Source: Sporothrix humicola
Lineage: Eukaryota > Ascomycota > Sordariomycetes > Ophiostomatales > Ophiostomataceae
Reading direction: 5' to 3'
Assembly (NCBI GenBank): GCA_021396245.1
Contig: WNYE01000054.1
Location: 124,001-188,000 of the forward strand
Length of the DNA: 64,000 nt
Below are positions 10,872 to 21,156 of the stretch, one piece after another. Below the pieces are notes generated by a model that saw only the letters and a program-made list of their open reading frames with translations, was not told where the DNA came from and did not search any database. Numbering within the stretch: position 1 is the first letter of the stretch; each line of letters begins with the position of its first letter. The position numbers and the translations under genes are program-made.

Positions 10872-11266
10872 GATTTTGTTGTCGCCGTAAACATCATCGA
10901 CGTTGACGAAGACGCGGCGTTGGAGCTGACCAATCCGGATGATGTCGCGTTGTTGTCGTCCGAGTGATGTGGAATTGACCCCTGTCACTTACACTCTATT
11001 TAGTGGATCCCACGTGATGCTGTCACTTTTATCCACTTTCTGGCGACCACCACTTACAGTGTGTCAAAAGTCCCACTAATATCGCTATCACGCAAGACGC
11101 CGGTGCTGTAACGCCATTTGCCAGCGCTGGTGGGAACGCCCGACTTTCGTTATCAGAGATATCGGCCGTCAACAGCGGACAGGATAACTTCACCTGCACA
11201 CCGACAACATGAGTTCTTTGTCACCGTGACATTTCTGTAGTTGACAATTTTCTCCCTCACCTCACA
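10872..11266. promoter_or_regulatory. shared divergent promoter of two Zn2Cys6 regulators
   Basis: The 395 bases between two start codons must carry both promoters. A CACGTG E-box lies at 11011-11016. Several CGG triplets are present (for example in ATCGGCCG near 11161), but no well-spaced inverted pair stands out. Confidence 0.6.
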
Positions 11267-13756
11267 ATGTCACCCACTCAGTTTGTGCCCTTATCGCCGC
11301 CTCCGAGGTCACTCCGAGTGTCCCAACGCCCGCCGACTGCGTGTCGAGGTAGGTACACCCACACGACAAGTTTTTGCTATTTTACTCATACTTACCTTCC
11401 AGAATGCTCTCAACGCAAGGTTCGGTGTGACAGGCAAGCGCCCTGTGGACGATGCGTGCGTTTGTCGAAAAAGTGCACGCGTGAAGTGGTCAGAATCAGC
11501 AAGTCCCTGTCTTTGCACCGTGACGAACTCCGTTTTCTGCGGTCATTACGAGACCGGCTTGCCGAACAGGAGCCGGTATATCACGATTCCGTCGCGGATA
11601 TCGACAAAAGAATCCATTTTCTGGAGCACGGCAAGTCGGCACCTGACGTCAATGCGTCCTCTCCGTCAGATACACTCGACAATGGCAGTGTCAGTGGCGC
11701 CGATGCGATGATGCACAGCCCGGCTGCCACCGAGGAAGACGACATTAGAAGCAGTTATGGTGGAGCGGCAACGGTACACAGCCCAACAAGTATGGCTACG
11801 ACGACATCAACATCCACAGCATCGACACCAGTCATTACCTATGCCCAGCCGCAAAGAGCACCACCGTACCAACAACTGGCGACACACAACCGCGCATCAA
11901 CACACCCCGACGACAACAATGCCTCAATCTTGACGGGCTTCGAGTTTCTCGCATGGGGCAGGTATAGCCAGACCTGCTTTCCTCACCGACGCTGTAGATG
12001 TTACCAGAACCGACGGTACTCTGAGCTGGCATCAATCAACTGTGACGCAGCATGGATCGGCCGCCAAGCCATGACCTTACGGGGAGGTGACGACGACAAT
12101 GATGTCTTTCTTCCGCCATCTGTTGCCAGAAAAGTCATTGCTTTCCACATGGACCACCTCCGCTGGCACCACAACGCCTTCCACGGCCCCACGTTCTTGG
12201 CCCAGTGCGAGCAGTTCTGGCAGACAGGGACGGCAGACCACCCGCTGTGGCTGGCGTTGTACTTTGCCGTGTGCAGCAACTCACTCTGGACCCTATTGAA
12301 CAATGAACCATGGAAGCAGCAAGTGACTGGCGATTTTGCGTTCGACGAAGGGCTGGTCGGTCGTCAGTTCCAGGCCATGGTCAACACCTTGTACGGCGAG
12401 AATTTCCTGGAGAACCTGTCGCTGTACGCCGTCCAGGCCATTGTCATTTCGACACGCATCGCACACAATCTGGACCGTACCGACCTGAACGCCATTCTTG
12501 TCGGAGCAGCTGTGCGGATTGCCCACTGCTTGGGGCTGCACAAGATTGCAGATCCTCACAGCGACGACGGCAGCACCGATGTCGATACTTGGCACGAGCG
12601 AGTCGAGATCGAGACGGGCAAGCGAGTCTGGCTGCAGCTGGTGATCCAAGACCACTTCCAGATCCCCTACACAGACACCTACATCATCCATCCGTCGCAG
12701 TACATCACGCCACTCCCCCAGAACTGCAGCGACGACGACATGGTGGCCCGGCCGGCCGACGTACCCACGAACTCATCATATGTGCGCATGCTGGGAAGGA
12801 CGGCGTCTCTTATCCCGCCATTGCTTGATGGACTCGGTGCGATGGGCTCTCGCAAACCGCCGGCAGAAGCCTACCAGCATATTTTGGCCTGCGACCGAGT
12901 CATGCGCGCCAATGTGGCCAAGATTCCGGAATTTCTACTGAGAGAAGACGCGTCGTCAACAACACCGCCTCCGCCATGGCTGCCCCTGGCCCGCCGCACT
13001 CTGGCCATCTCCGCCGCAGAGAAAATTATCATGATCCACCGCCCTGTGCTCTTTGACTCGTTCCAGGGCGGGCCAGCCTTTCGGCACACCCGCACGACGT
13101 GCGTCGCCGCTGCCACCACCATTCTACGAGAGCATGAGCAGGCGCTGGCCGAACAGACGCTGTCGATCTGGACACACTCTGCCTTTTGTGTCACGGCTGC
13201 CGTCGTCTTGGGCCTTGAACTATTCCATCGCACGGACCACACCGACGACACAGCACACACCTACCGACAAACGCTGGCCCGTGCAGCCGACCGTCTTCGG
13301 CACCGCCGGTGTGACGCCATGGCTAAACGCGGTGCTCTTCTGATCGATACACTGCTGGCCGCCGAGGAGGATTTGGTCTTACGGATGATGCGTACCGCCC
13401 GATCCGGCGACTCGTCGACAGAGAACCACCAAAAGGCCATCATCAACGACATGCTGGGCCGGCACGAAATCATGGCCCGATTTCTGGCCCGGGCCCCACC
13501 AAAACCAGATGGAAGTACTGGAGGCGGGAGCGCAGGGAGTACGCCTGTGGCTATCAACACTCAGTCGGTGGACATGTCGCCGCAGGCACAACTTCCGACA
13601 TACACTGCCGTCATTCCAAATGGTCACTCAACAAACGTTAACGGCAACCACGATGGAATGGACGCCCTTCTTACATCGATGGAAATGGATACCAGCCAAG
13701 ACTTTGAGTCGTGGTTCAACAATGTGTTTGCGCCAGTGTATGATCCTCTTCTATAA
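11267..13756 (+). CDS. Zn2Cys6 transcription factor with fungal_trans domain, two exons
   Basis: Exon 1 is 11267-11348 and exon 2 is 11403-13756. The 54-nt intron (GTAGGT to TTCCAG) is a multiple of three and stop-free, so the unspliced frame also reads through. Only splicing restores the zinc cluster ACRECSQRKVRCDRQAPCGRC with perfect C-X2-C-X6-C-X5-C-X2-C-X6-C spacing. The spliced protein is 811 residues. A probable coiled coil follows (RDELRFLRSLRDRLAEQEP), then a Ser/Thr-rich linker, then the middle-homology region typical of fungal_trans proteins (HLRWHHNAFHGPTFLAQCEQ, LVGAAVRIAHCLGLHK). A nuclear DNA-binding regulator is expected. It is convergent with an MFS permease. Its target is not evident. 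Confidence 0.92.
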   Translation: MSPTQFVPLSPPPRSLRVSQRPPTACRGRYTHTTSFCYFTHTYLPECSQRKVRCDRQAPCGRCVRLSKKCTREVVRISKSLSLHRDELRFLRSLRDRLAEQEPVYHDSVADIDKRIHFLEHGKSAPDVNASSPSDTLDNGSVSGADAMMHSPAATEEDDIRSSYGGAATVHSPTSMATTTSTSTASTPVITYAQPQRAPPYQQLATHNRASTHPDDNNASILTGFEFLAWGRYSQTCFPHRRCRCYQNRRYSELASINCDAAWIGRQAMTLRGGDDDNDVFLPPSVARKVIAFHMDHLRWHHNAFHGPTFLAQCEQFWQTGTADHPLWLALYFAVCSNSLWTLLNNEPWKQQVTGDFAFDEGLVGRQFQAMVNTLYGENFLENLSLYAVQAIVISTRIAHNLDRTDLNAILVGAAVRIAHCLGLHKIADPHSDDGSTDVDTWHERVEIETGKRVWLQLVIQDHFQIPYTDTYIIHPSQYITPLPQNCSDDDMVARPADVPTNSSYVRMLGRTASLIPPLLDGLGAMGSRKPPAEAYQHILACDRVMRANVAKIPEFLLREDASSTTPPPPWLPLARRTLAISAAEKIIMIHRPVLFDSFQGGPAFRHTRTTCVAAATTILREHEQALAEQTLSIWTHSAFCVTAAVVLGLELFHRTDHTDDTAHTYRQTLARAADRLRHRRCDAMAKRGALLIDTLLAAEEDLVLRMMRTARSGDSSTENHQKAIINDMLGRHEIMARFLARAPPKPDGSTGGGSAGSTPVAINTQSVDMSPQAQLPTYTAVIPNGHSTNVNGNHDGMDALLTSMEMDTSQDFESWFNNVFAPVYDPLL

Positions 13757-13887
13757 CAGACTAGTATTTCGTACAGTTATCCACGTTTATGAATTAAGAT
13801 AGCATCCAACGACATAATTTTAATCATATTCTACATTCATTGGATGTAGCTGTATCTACCTAGTTATTTCGATTTTCGTATCCCTCC

Positions 13888-15479
13888 CTAAAAGTTGTAG
13901 AGTTTCACGGCAGGTGACTCGACCGGGTGCCCATCCTTGTCAACATCGCCGCTAATCTCGTTGACCTCCTTCTTCGTCTTGCGGTTGGCCACTGCATACA
14001 TCACCAAGAGTGCCAGCGTCACCGCCACCGAGAACGCCATGAACGCCACGGCAATCGTCCATCCGCGGTGGTAGTACGGCAGGTCGTCGGACCGGAACAG
14101 CTGGCCGCCGACAATGCCCGCGCAGTTGGCCGCCATGATGAACAGGGCCATGCGGATCGACCGTTCAGCCGGCGTGCGGGCGTTGATGGCCAGCCAGGAG
14201 CCGTGGGCCGCGTGCCACCAGCTGCAGGTGGCGCTGGCCAGTGTCAAGAGGGCAAACTTGGTCGACCGGCCGGCCGTGTCAGGCAGGCACTTGTAGGCCA
14301 CAGTAAAGACAAACTCGATAAAGACGGCAATCAGGACGAAGAAGCCGCGGCGGCCCCAGCGGTCGGCCACGAAGCCGCCGATAATCACGAGTGTCACCGA
14401 CACCCACTGGCCGACCGAGGTCATGGCGTTGGAGGCGAGCTTGTTGTAGCCAAACGAGGCGACAATGGTCGGTGCGTAGGACCACAATGCAGTCGAGGGG
14501 GCGAGGCCGACCGTTGTCAACAGGACGTGGAGCCAGACCTTGCTGCTGCTCAGTGTGACGCGGATATCCTCCCACGAGACGCGGCGCTGGAGAGGACCGG
14601 CGGCAGGGTCGTCCAGAGCCTTGCGCTGGCGAAGGATAAACAGTTCACGCTCGTTGAAATATTGGACGCGAGCAAACGAGATAGGGCTGCTCGGGAGGCC
14701 GGGGAAGAGTGTCACAAAAATGACGCCAGTCAGGATGGTAAAGATTCCTTCCAGCTGGGGCGTGTTAGCATGATACCTCATTATCAGTTCAGTCGTGGGG
14801 AGAGGGGGCTTACAATGAATAACCACTGCCATCCAGCCAGACCGGCGACGCCACGCATGTGCAGGACGCCGTATGCAATAAGACCACCGGCAGCCGTGGC
14901 CACGCCGTTGCCCAGGAAGAAGAAGGCATACCGCCGGCTCAGCTCGTGTGCGCGGTACCACTGCGAGATCGTGAACAGGCTGCCGGGGATGAAGCCCGAT
15001 TCGCAAAGACCGAGGAGCAGGCGAGTGGCCAGAAAAGCCCCGAGGCCCTTTTGGAACGCCTGGAAGGTGGCCACAAGACCCCACAGGAAGATCTGTGTGC
15101 CGATCCACGCCTTGGGTCCGACGCGGTACAGGACCAGGTTGGACGGGATTTCGAGCAGCACAATACCGGCGTTGAGCAGCTGGGTGCCAATGTTGAACTG
15201 GTTCTGAGTGATGCCGACGTCCACCAGAAACTTGTCCGTCAGGGCGTTGCCGGCATTGGAGCGGTCGAGCTGGAGGGCAAAGAACACAAGCATCAGGATG
15301 GGCATGACGATGCGGTCGACCTTGCGGACGACGGCCTTTTCTTCGTCTTCCGTCCAGGACTGCGTGACGCCGGCGCCAGAGTCCGTCTCGCTGCCGGGGA
15401 CAGAGGAAACGACCGGCTGGGCCGACTTCTCCTCGTCAGCCACGGGCCCAGTGCCCGTCAGGAGGTCCGACTTGGCCAT
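13888..15479 (-). CDS. MFS permease, anion:cation symporter (Dal5/allantoate permease-like) type, two exons
   Basis: Exon 1 is 15479-14814 and exon 2 is 14754-13888. The 59-nt intron (GTAAGC to CCCCAG) is phase 0 and joins GWQWLFI to LEGIFTILTG, a hallmark junction of this family. The product is 510 residues. The cytosolic N-terminus leads into KVDRIVMPILMLVFFALQLD and DRSNAGNA, matching fungal ACS transporters that import anionic nutrients such as allantoate, nicotinate or organic acids. Twelve membrane helices are expected, and GGFVADRWGRRGFFVL is the central MFS loop motif. The ATG at 15479 is chosen over a TTG at 15542. It is divergent from the arylsulfotransferase gene, suggesting co-regulation. 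The substrate is unknown. Confidence 0.9.
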
Positions 15480-16189
15480 ACTGATAAGGTGTTGGATGGT
15501 CGATGAGGTGGTAGAGGGTGGTGGAAATAATGAAAATGTCAATATCGAAGATGAAGAATGGACATCCGTTGTTGTTTGTGTTGATCATCCATAATGGTGA
15601 CCCTTGGCGGGTCGAGTCTTCATATACTCGTCGTCTCGCAAAGGGTTATCACCAAGATACACATCGTCCTGATTGTCAAATCTAGCGTCGCGATTGCACC
15701 ATCTTGGGCATGCAACATGGATGCATCCCTTTTGGGAAAGACTGGTTCAAGATTGATTACAACAGTCGAAATTCCGGCAGTGATAGGAGAGACCACGCAA
15801 AGTCTGCGGGACTTTGAACGCGTCGTCCCCTGTGTATGGGGCGGGCGAGACGGACGTTGTCGGTAGACGGACCCATAAATCCCACAAAGTGGAGCCCGCC
15901 CAGCAAGGCTATCTTGACAACTCGGGCGAGATTTGGACTGGGCCGTGTCCTCCCACAGCAAAACGCTGCGGGGGCCGCAATGGTGATATCGGGGAAATAG
16001 ATTTCGTAATTGTCGTCAAAAAATTGATTCGCACGTCTCCGGGTTCCGGAGTTGGGTTGCTTATCGATAAATTTGATTTTCGGCGTCAAGTGTCGTCTTC
16101 AGACAATAAAACCTACAACGTTCGACATCACAGGCCTGCAGTTTTGACTAGTGCGCAACCACTACCACGTCACATCACCAACACACAAT
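15480..16189. promoter_or_regulatory. shared divergent promoter of MFS permease and arylsulfotransferase-like gene
   Basis: These 710 bases separate two start codons. The most notable element is the CTCCGG-GTT-CCGGAG inverted repeat at 16037-16051. No open frame here resembles a protein. Confidence 0.6.
16037..16051. promoter_or_regulatory. CGG-N3-CCG inverted repeat, candidate Zn2Cys6 operator
   Basis: CTCCGG and CCGGAG form perfect 6-bp arms around GTT. The core CGG-GTT-CCG has the symmetry bound by dimeric Zn2Cys6 proteins. It lies about 140 bases before the arylsulfotransferase ATG, and two Zn2Cys6 genes lie within 7 kb. The protein that binds it is unknown. Confidence 0.45.
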
Positions 16190-17920
16190 ATGCGATATAC
16201 ACTACTCGCGACTGGGCTTCTTGCCCTTGCCTCTGTTACGGTCGCTGACTTGACGTACCGCTCCCGTCCCGACCTGTCTCCTCCCCACCTCAACATCACA
16301 ATTGCCTGCGGCGACCGTTGCGAACCTGGCTATATTTTTGTCTCGCCGTTCACAACATACGGCGAGCCCGACGATCGCGTCTCGTATCAGGTCGCGCCCT
16401 ATATTCTGGACAATACGGGTGACCTAGTTTGGTCAGGTTTTGGCTACTTTGCCGGTTGGACGTGCAATCTGCAGGCAGCTCGCTACCAAGGCAAGGATGT
16501 CCTCTTCTCATTCGAGGGCCTACACAATGGCAACCATGGCCACGGTCACGGACACCACACTCTGCTCGACAACAACTACAACGTTGTCCGGACTCTAAGA
16601 GCAGGTGGCCATCATGTGTCTGACAAGCACGAGTTTGAGATTCTTGATGAGACGTCCGCCGTCTTCCAGATCTATGAACCAGTGCAGCGAGACTTGAGTG
16701 CCTTTGGCGGAGAGGCCGACCAGACATGGATTGTCGATGCCATCTTCCAGGAGCTTGACGTTGCCACGGGCAAGGTTCTCTTTGAATGGAGCAGTCTCGA
16801 CCACGTATCGCCGGATGGTAAGTCCACACCCCAGAAAACAGTCTTGTCTTCGTCGACTAACAGCGTAGAATCCGCCCTCCCCCTCCCTCGCGGCCTGGCT
16901 GGTGTTGGCCGCAGCAGTGCCACCGCCTGGGACTACTTCCACATCAACTCGGTCATCAAGGGCTCGGACGGGCACTATTTATTGTCCGCCCGGCACGCCT
17001 CGACCATCTTCAAGATCAACGGCACAGACGGCTCCGTTATCTGGCGTCTTGGCGGCAACCACTCTGACTTTACTCTTGGCGAAGGCGTCCGCTTTGGCTT
17101 CCAGCACCATGCCCGGTATTTCACCGAGGATCCTACCGGCGCCAACGAGGTCATCTCTCTGTTCGACAACTCTGTCTATGGCTCCGAGTCCGCTGGTGAC
17201 GGCAACGAGATCCGCATCAACCCTTACTCGCGCGGCAAGTACATCCGCCTCGACCATGTCGCCAAGACCGCAACTCTTGTCCGTGCCCTCGAGCCGCCCG
17301 CTGTCATCACTCCCGATCTAGCTATCGGCGACGCGCCCATCCTCACAAAGTCCCAGGGCTCGCTCCAGTCTCTCCCTGGCGGCGGTGACTTTGTCAACTG
17401 GGGCTCCGAGGGCCAGATCACCGAGTACGATGCCGACGGCAAGCCCGTCTTCCATGCCTTCCTGGGCCGCGATTGGCTGCGGGACAAGCTGCAGAACTAC
17501 CGCGCGTTCCGGTACAACTGGACAGGATACTCGCCTGAAGAGCCGGCCGTCTACGCAGAGTCATCGGCCGACGGCACGGTGCGGCTGTTTGTCAGCTGGA
17601 ATGGAGACACGGTCACCAAGTCGTGGCGGTTCACGTGGGCCGAGGAGACTGACACTTTTGGGGCGGACGGAAAGGTCACCACAACTGTGTGGAAGGACAA
17701 GGTCGTGTCGCGCCGAGGCTTCGAGACGTCGACTCGCATCCAGCGGCCAAAGGATGTGCGCATTGTTTCGGTCAGGGCAGAGGCCCTCGATATTAAGGGC
17801 GATATCCTCGGTGCATCTTCGTCTGTTTTTGTTCAGCAAGCAATTTCAAAAGCTGTGGGTGGCCTTGAGAGAGAGAATGTTGAGGAGCAGACAACTCTTA
17901 GTTTGACTGTAGAGTTGTAA
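16190..17920 (+). CDS. secreted arylsulfotransferase-family protein, two exons
   Basis: Exon 1 is 16190-16817 and exon 2 is 16869-17920. The 51-nt intron (GTAAGT, branch CTAAC, end GTAG) is in frame and stop-free; removing it gives SPDESALPLPRG before AWDYFHINSV, as in fungal relatives. The spliced protein is 559 residues. The N-terminus MRYTLLATGLLALASVTVA is a signal peptide. Family landmarks are PYILDNTGDLVWSG, HEFEI, DYFHINSVIKGSDGHYLLSA, GSVIWRLGG and FQHHARY, consistent with the beta-propeller arylsulfotransferase-like group (PF14269 type). The bacterial prototype moves sulfate between phenols, but activity of fungal members is largely undetermined. It shares a promoter with an ACS-type permease. 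Confidence 0.85.
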   Translation: MRYTLLATGLLALASVTVADLTYRSRPDLSPPHLNITIACGDRCEPGYIFVSPFTTYGEPDDRVSYQVAPYILDNTGDLVWSGFGYFAGWTCNLQAARYQGKDVLFSFEGLHNGNHGHGHGHHTLLDNNYNVVRTLRAGGHHVSDKHEFEILDETSAVFQIYEPVQRDLSAFGGEADQTWIVDAIFQELDVATGKVLFEWSSLDHVSPDGKSTPQKTVLSSSTNSVESALPLPRGLAGVGRSSATAWDYFHINSVIKGSDGHYLLSARHASTIFKINGTDGSVIWRLGGNHSDFTLGEGVRFGFQHHARYFTEDPTGANEVISLFDNSVYGSESAGDGNEIRINPYSRGKYIRLDHVAKTATLVRALEPPAVITPDLAIGDAPILTKSQGSLQSLPGGGDFVNWGSEGQITEYDADGKPVFHAFLGRDWLRDKLQNYRAFRYNWTGYSPEEPAVYAESSADGTVRLFVSWNGDTVTKSWRFTWAEETDTFGADGKVTTTVWKDKVVSRRGFETSTRIQRPKDVRIVSVRAEALDIKGDILGASSSVFVQQAISKAVGGLERENVEEQTTLSLTVEL

Positions 17921-20577
17921 TTTTTGTATCAGCATATTTGCATTTGTTTCTTAATTTTTTGTAGCAATAATACACATTCCATTTCCCGCCATTCGCCTCT
18001 TTCGGTAGCCTACGCAAGAAATACTACGGTGACCATGCATTGCCGACCTGACACGGCAAGTAACATGGGAGATATCAGACCAAATTCCACCTTTGATGGT
18101 TAACAGCGGGACATATATGTGTGGTGTTCCTCACTTATATACCTGTCCCTTGGTTATTATTTACTGGGTATATATTCAGTACGAAACGAACTGTGAGAGG
18201 GGTAACTAGGATTTCGAAAAGTTTTTGGGGGGGGGGGGGGGGTTGCGTGTTTTGGGTTTACTTCAAATGTCAATGAAATGACATTTTTTGTTTTGTTTTT
18301 GTTGTTGTGTTAATTAATACAACGAAAACGAAAACAAGAAGGGGAAAAAAAAAGAGAGGGAAAAAAATGGAGGAAAAAAAAGTTGCATTCAAAACAGTGA
18401 ATAGACAAACCTCCCTAAATCATGGAAAGTCTAACCGTCAATCGGATACAAATTTTAATCAATTCTGCTCATCGCGCCCGAATTGCTCACATGGCAGGAT
18501 GAAAGTATGAAAAGTAAGACGACGACAACGATATCAAGGCGGGATAATTTTCGCAGATATTGCAAGCGGATTGTCTCGATGCGACCTGTCGGTGCCAATG
18601 TTTCGTTCGGTCAATAAACTGGAACATGATTACAAAAGTCAACGCGACATGGAAGACACAAAACCGGTGACTTGATCGCAGAGCCGCAATTTCATTCAAC
18701 TCGAACAATTTGTCTCGTTTCTCCGCCGCGATTAACTAGAGGCCTTTGCAATGTCTCATGATCTGCCGTGAATATGATAGAAACAAAACGGCGACGTGAA
18801 CGCGTCCTGTGATAGGATTCCTTCTGAGTCAACAGAAAGCTACCCAACCTCCTTATTTTTGAAGTTTTGATCCTTCTTGTCCAATATCTGGCACTTGTGT
18901 TACTATTTTCGACTAGAAAAAGCAATGTATTTAGGCAATAAAGCCATTTTTGACTATTTTGTGTCGCATACGCGTCATATTGAACTGGCCGACAAACTTG
19001 TGGCGTGAAAAGTGAGCCTGAATATGTGCCATTGTTTACATGGAGATGGGATGCAGTAAATGCACCCCGTTCTGGGGGTCTGTGTGTGCTGTGTAAGAAC
19101 GGGAAAATAGCGGAGCGGGGAGGTAAACACTCCCAAAAGGCGGGACCCACAACTGTCACACCTCCGACGCCTGGCTGCCCTGCTGCCTATAATAAGAGGC
19201 TCTGCTGCATTTTGTATTTTATTTTGCATTAAATTTAATTCCTGCATGCAGAAAAGGTCAGGTACGATTGCCCGTCTCCCACACCAATTATGGAGCAGAC
19301 TGTCAAGAAAGACATGCCTTGTCTGCCTTTCTGCTTGACAAGTAAAATATTCAATTAAAAACATAGAATTAAAATCACGAAAAAATGGGCTAGGCAGACA
19401 TTACTGTTGCCGGCTCGGATTTCCAAGCCTCTCGAGTCGGCACTTACTCTGATAGGTTTTTTTTTTCTTTTTCAATTTGTGTTTCTTTTTGCGTGTTTGC
19501 AGCATCGTCATGACTGGTAGGTTTTCAGTGCTTACAGCGTATCTCCGTCTACCGACACCCCCTCCTCGTCTGGTCTTTTTTTGGTGAGCAACAAGCCGTG
19601 TGGTGCACTAACTTGCCGGCAATGTTCCCCTGCCGGGCTAGACAAACAGTGAGAATCCGGCCTGAAGGTACCACCCCCCCTTTTCTTGTCACCCTGCATC
19701 CCCCAGTCTCCACCCCCAGCGGACAGAGCCTCAAGGAACACACGAAATAGGCACAAAAATTATGGAGTGTCTGCCTGAGACACTAGCTCCAGGCTCTCGT
19801 CTTGTCATGTCATTACGGTGTCATAACGAGATCAATCGACGAGAATGCTTCACGGGACCATTTGCTCTGCCTCCTTTTGCAAGCCTTTATCACAGCTGCC
19901 GGACGTGAACAGCCACCTTTTTTGTTGCCTTGACACCTTGTCCGCCGTTACGGGTTTCTCCTTTCTCTTTCGGTTTGGCGATAATTTTGACAGCTTGACA
20001 TTGCCTCCATCTCTATTACGGCCGATCGCCGCCAGAAAGGCTGGCTGCGGTTTTGGTCTGTGGATCACCGAAGAACTATCCAGAAAACATGGTTGGCAAA
20101 TCACCACGACTTTGGTCAAACGGGTGAGTCGTCCTGGTTTTTTTTTTTTTTCTTTTTTCCCCTTTTCTTTCTACCTTTTTCATTGTGTCGTCCCTGTCTA
20201 TTTCGCCTTTCGATTCGCCTTTTCGGTCTTGTCTCTGTCAAAGCCGCCTATGCCTTCGCCTTTCGATGCGCCTTCCCATCCGCTCGTTTCCTGTTAGTCC
20301 ATTCATCATCACGGCCCGCGAGGCCATGACTGTGACTGTGACTGAACGTTGCTCCATCCTGGATATAAAGGTCGTGAGGTTCCTCACCACGAAGGCATCA
20401 ACTCGTGAAGCCTCTTCATCACCATCACATTCACTCTCGTGACACTCATCACCACACTCCGGGCTCCCTCTCTTCCCTGCTTTCCCTCGTTGAACTCAAC
20501 CATCTTCAATTTATTCGCCACACTACATCACCGGGTGCAATATCACCTTACCCTCCACCTTCCCCAATCAGCCCAAC
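17921..20577. other. gene-poor intergenic region
   Basis: A 2.66-kb stretch with a G16 run (18227-18242), a purine-rich segment (about 18325-18385), T-rich tracts (about 20137-20152) and a C/T-rich leader (about 20440-20577) before the next ATG. A TATA-like GGATATAAAGG lies near 20360. Open frames present are short, compositionally odd and not recognisable. Confidence 0.55.
18227..18242. repeat. G16 homopolymer
   Basis: Sixteen consecutive G on the plus strand, about 310 bases after the arylsulfotransferase stop. Such a run can form a quadruplex only in multimer form and may also be a sequencing-sensitive length. Confidence 0.8.
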
Positions 20578-21041
20578 ATGGCCCACAACATGAGCCGAAT
20601 GTCATCATCAACCGACTTCATGCCCTCATCAGAGGTCACCAGCCAGCAATGGCTTGACCAGGGCATTCGCCAGCGGTCTGGCTACATTACCGTCTGGTAC
20701 TGTGTATGTTCTCCTTCCCTCCCGGTGCAAGGACGTTCTTGTATCAAATACTAACTTAATAGTGCGACTGCGGCAACGGCCCCATGCTTCTCTCTGACTC
20801 GTGCTCTGGCAGCGGCTGCTCGCACTACCGCTGCGACGACTGCAGCGAGGAGGAGATCGAGGAGAACCCCGACGACTACATCTTGCAGGCTGCCTTGAAT
20901 GCAGTCTTGCAAAAATCAGCCCAGCAACTCGACTCAAGACCGGACTCACAACCTGACCAGGAGGAGCCGCCACAAGAGTCCTTGACACGATTTGTGCCGA
21001 CATGTTGCACTCGCGCTTTCTCGACGTCAAAATCAAATTGA
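20578..21041 (+). CDS. small Cys/His-rich, probably zinc-binding protein, two exons
   Basis: Exon 1 is 20578-20703 and exon 2 is 20763-21041. The 59-nt intron has a strong GTATGT donor, an ACTAAC branch and an AATAG end, and splicing is phase 0. The product is 134 residues. The junction creates the motif VWYCCDCGNGPM followed by CSGSGCSHYRCDDCSEEE, that is, CC-X-C then two Cys clusters with a His. This spacing resembles a widespread class of short uncharacterised fungal proteins that start their core with W-x-C-C-x-C. A zinc ribbon or knuckle is inferred. The tail is Gln/Pro/Glu-rich and disordered. A C/T-rich leader and a TATA-like box lie upstream. Function is unknown; a nuclear or cytosolic adaptor is possible. 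Confidence 0.72.
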
Positions 21042-21134
21042 GGCCGACATGACCAGCCTTCATCACGCAGTTATGAGTTTACGATGCTGACCACGCGAGC
21101 CACGCAATCATGCCATTGACGCGCAAACATTTAA

Positions 21135-21156
21135 TTTTGATTTTGATTTTGATTTT
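21135..21156. repeat. (TTTTGA)n microsatellite
   Basis: Three uninterrupted TTTTGA-type units followed by degenerate T-rich copies, 94 bases after the stop of the small Cys-rich gene. Confidence 0.75.
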
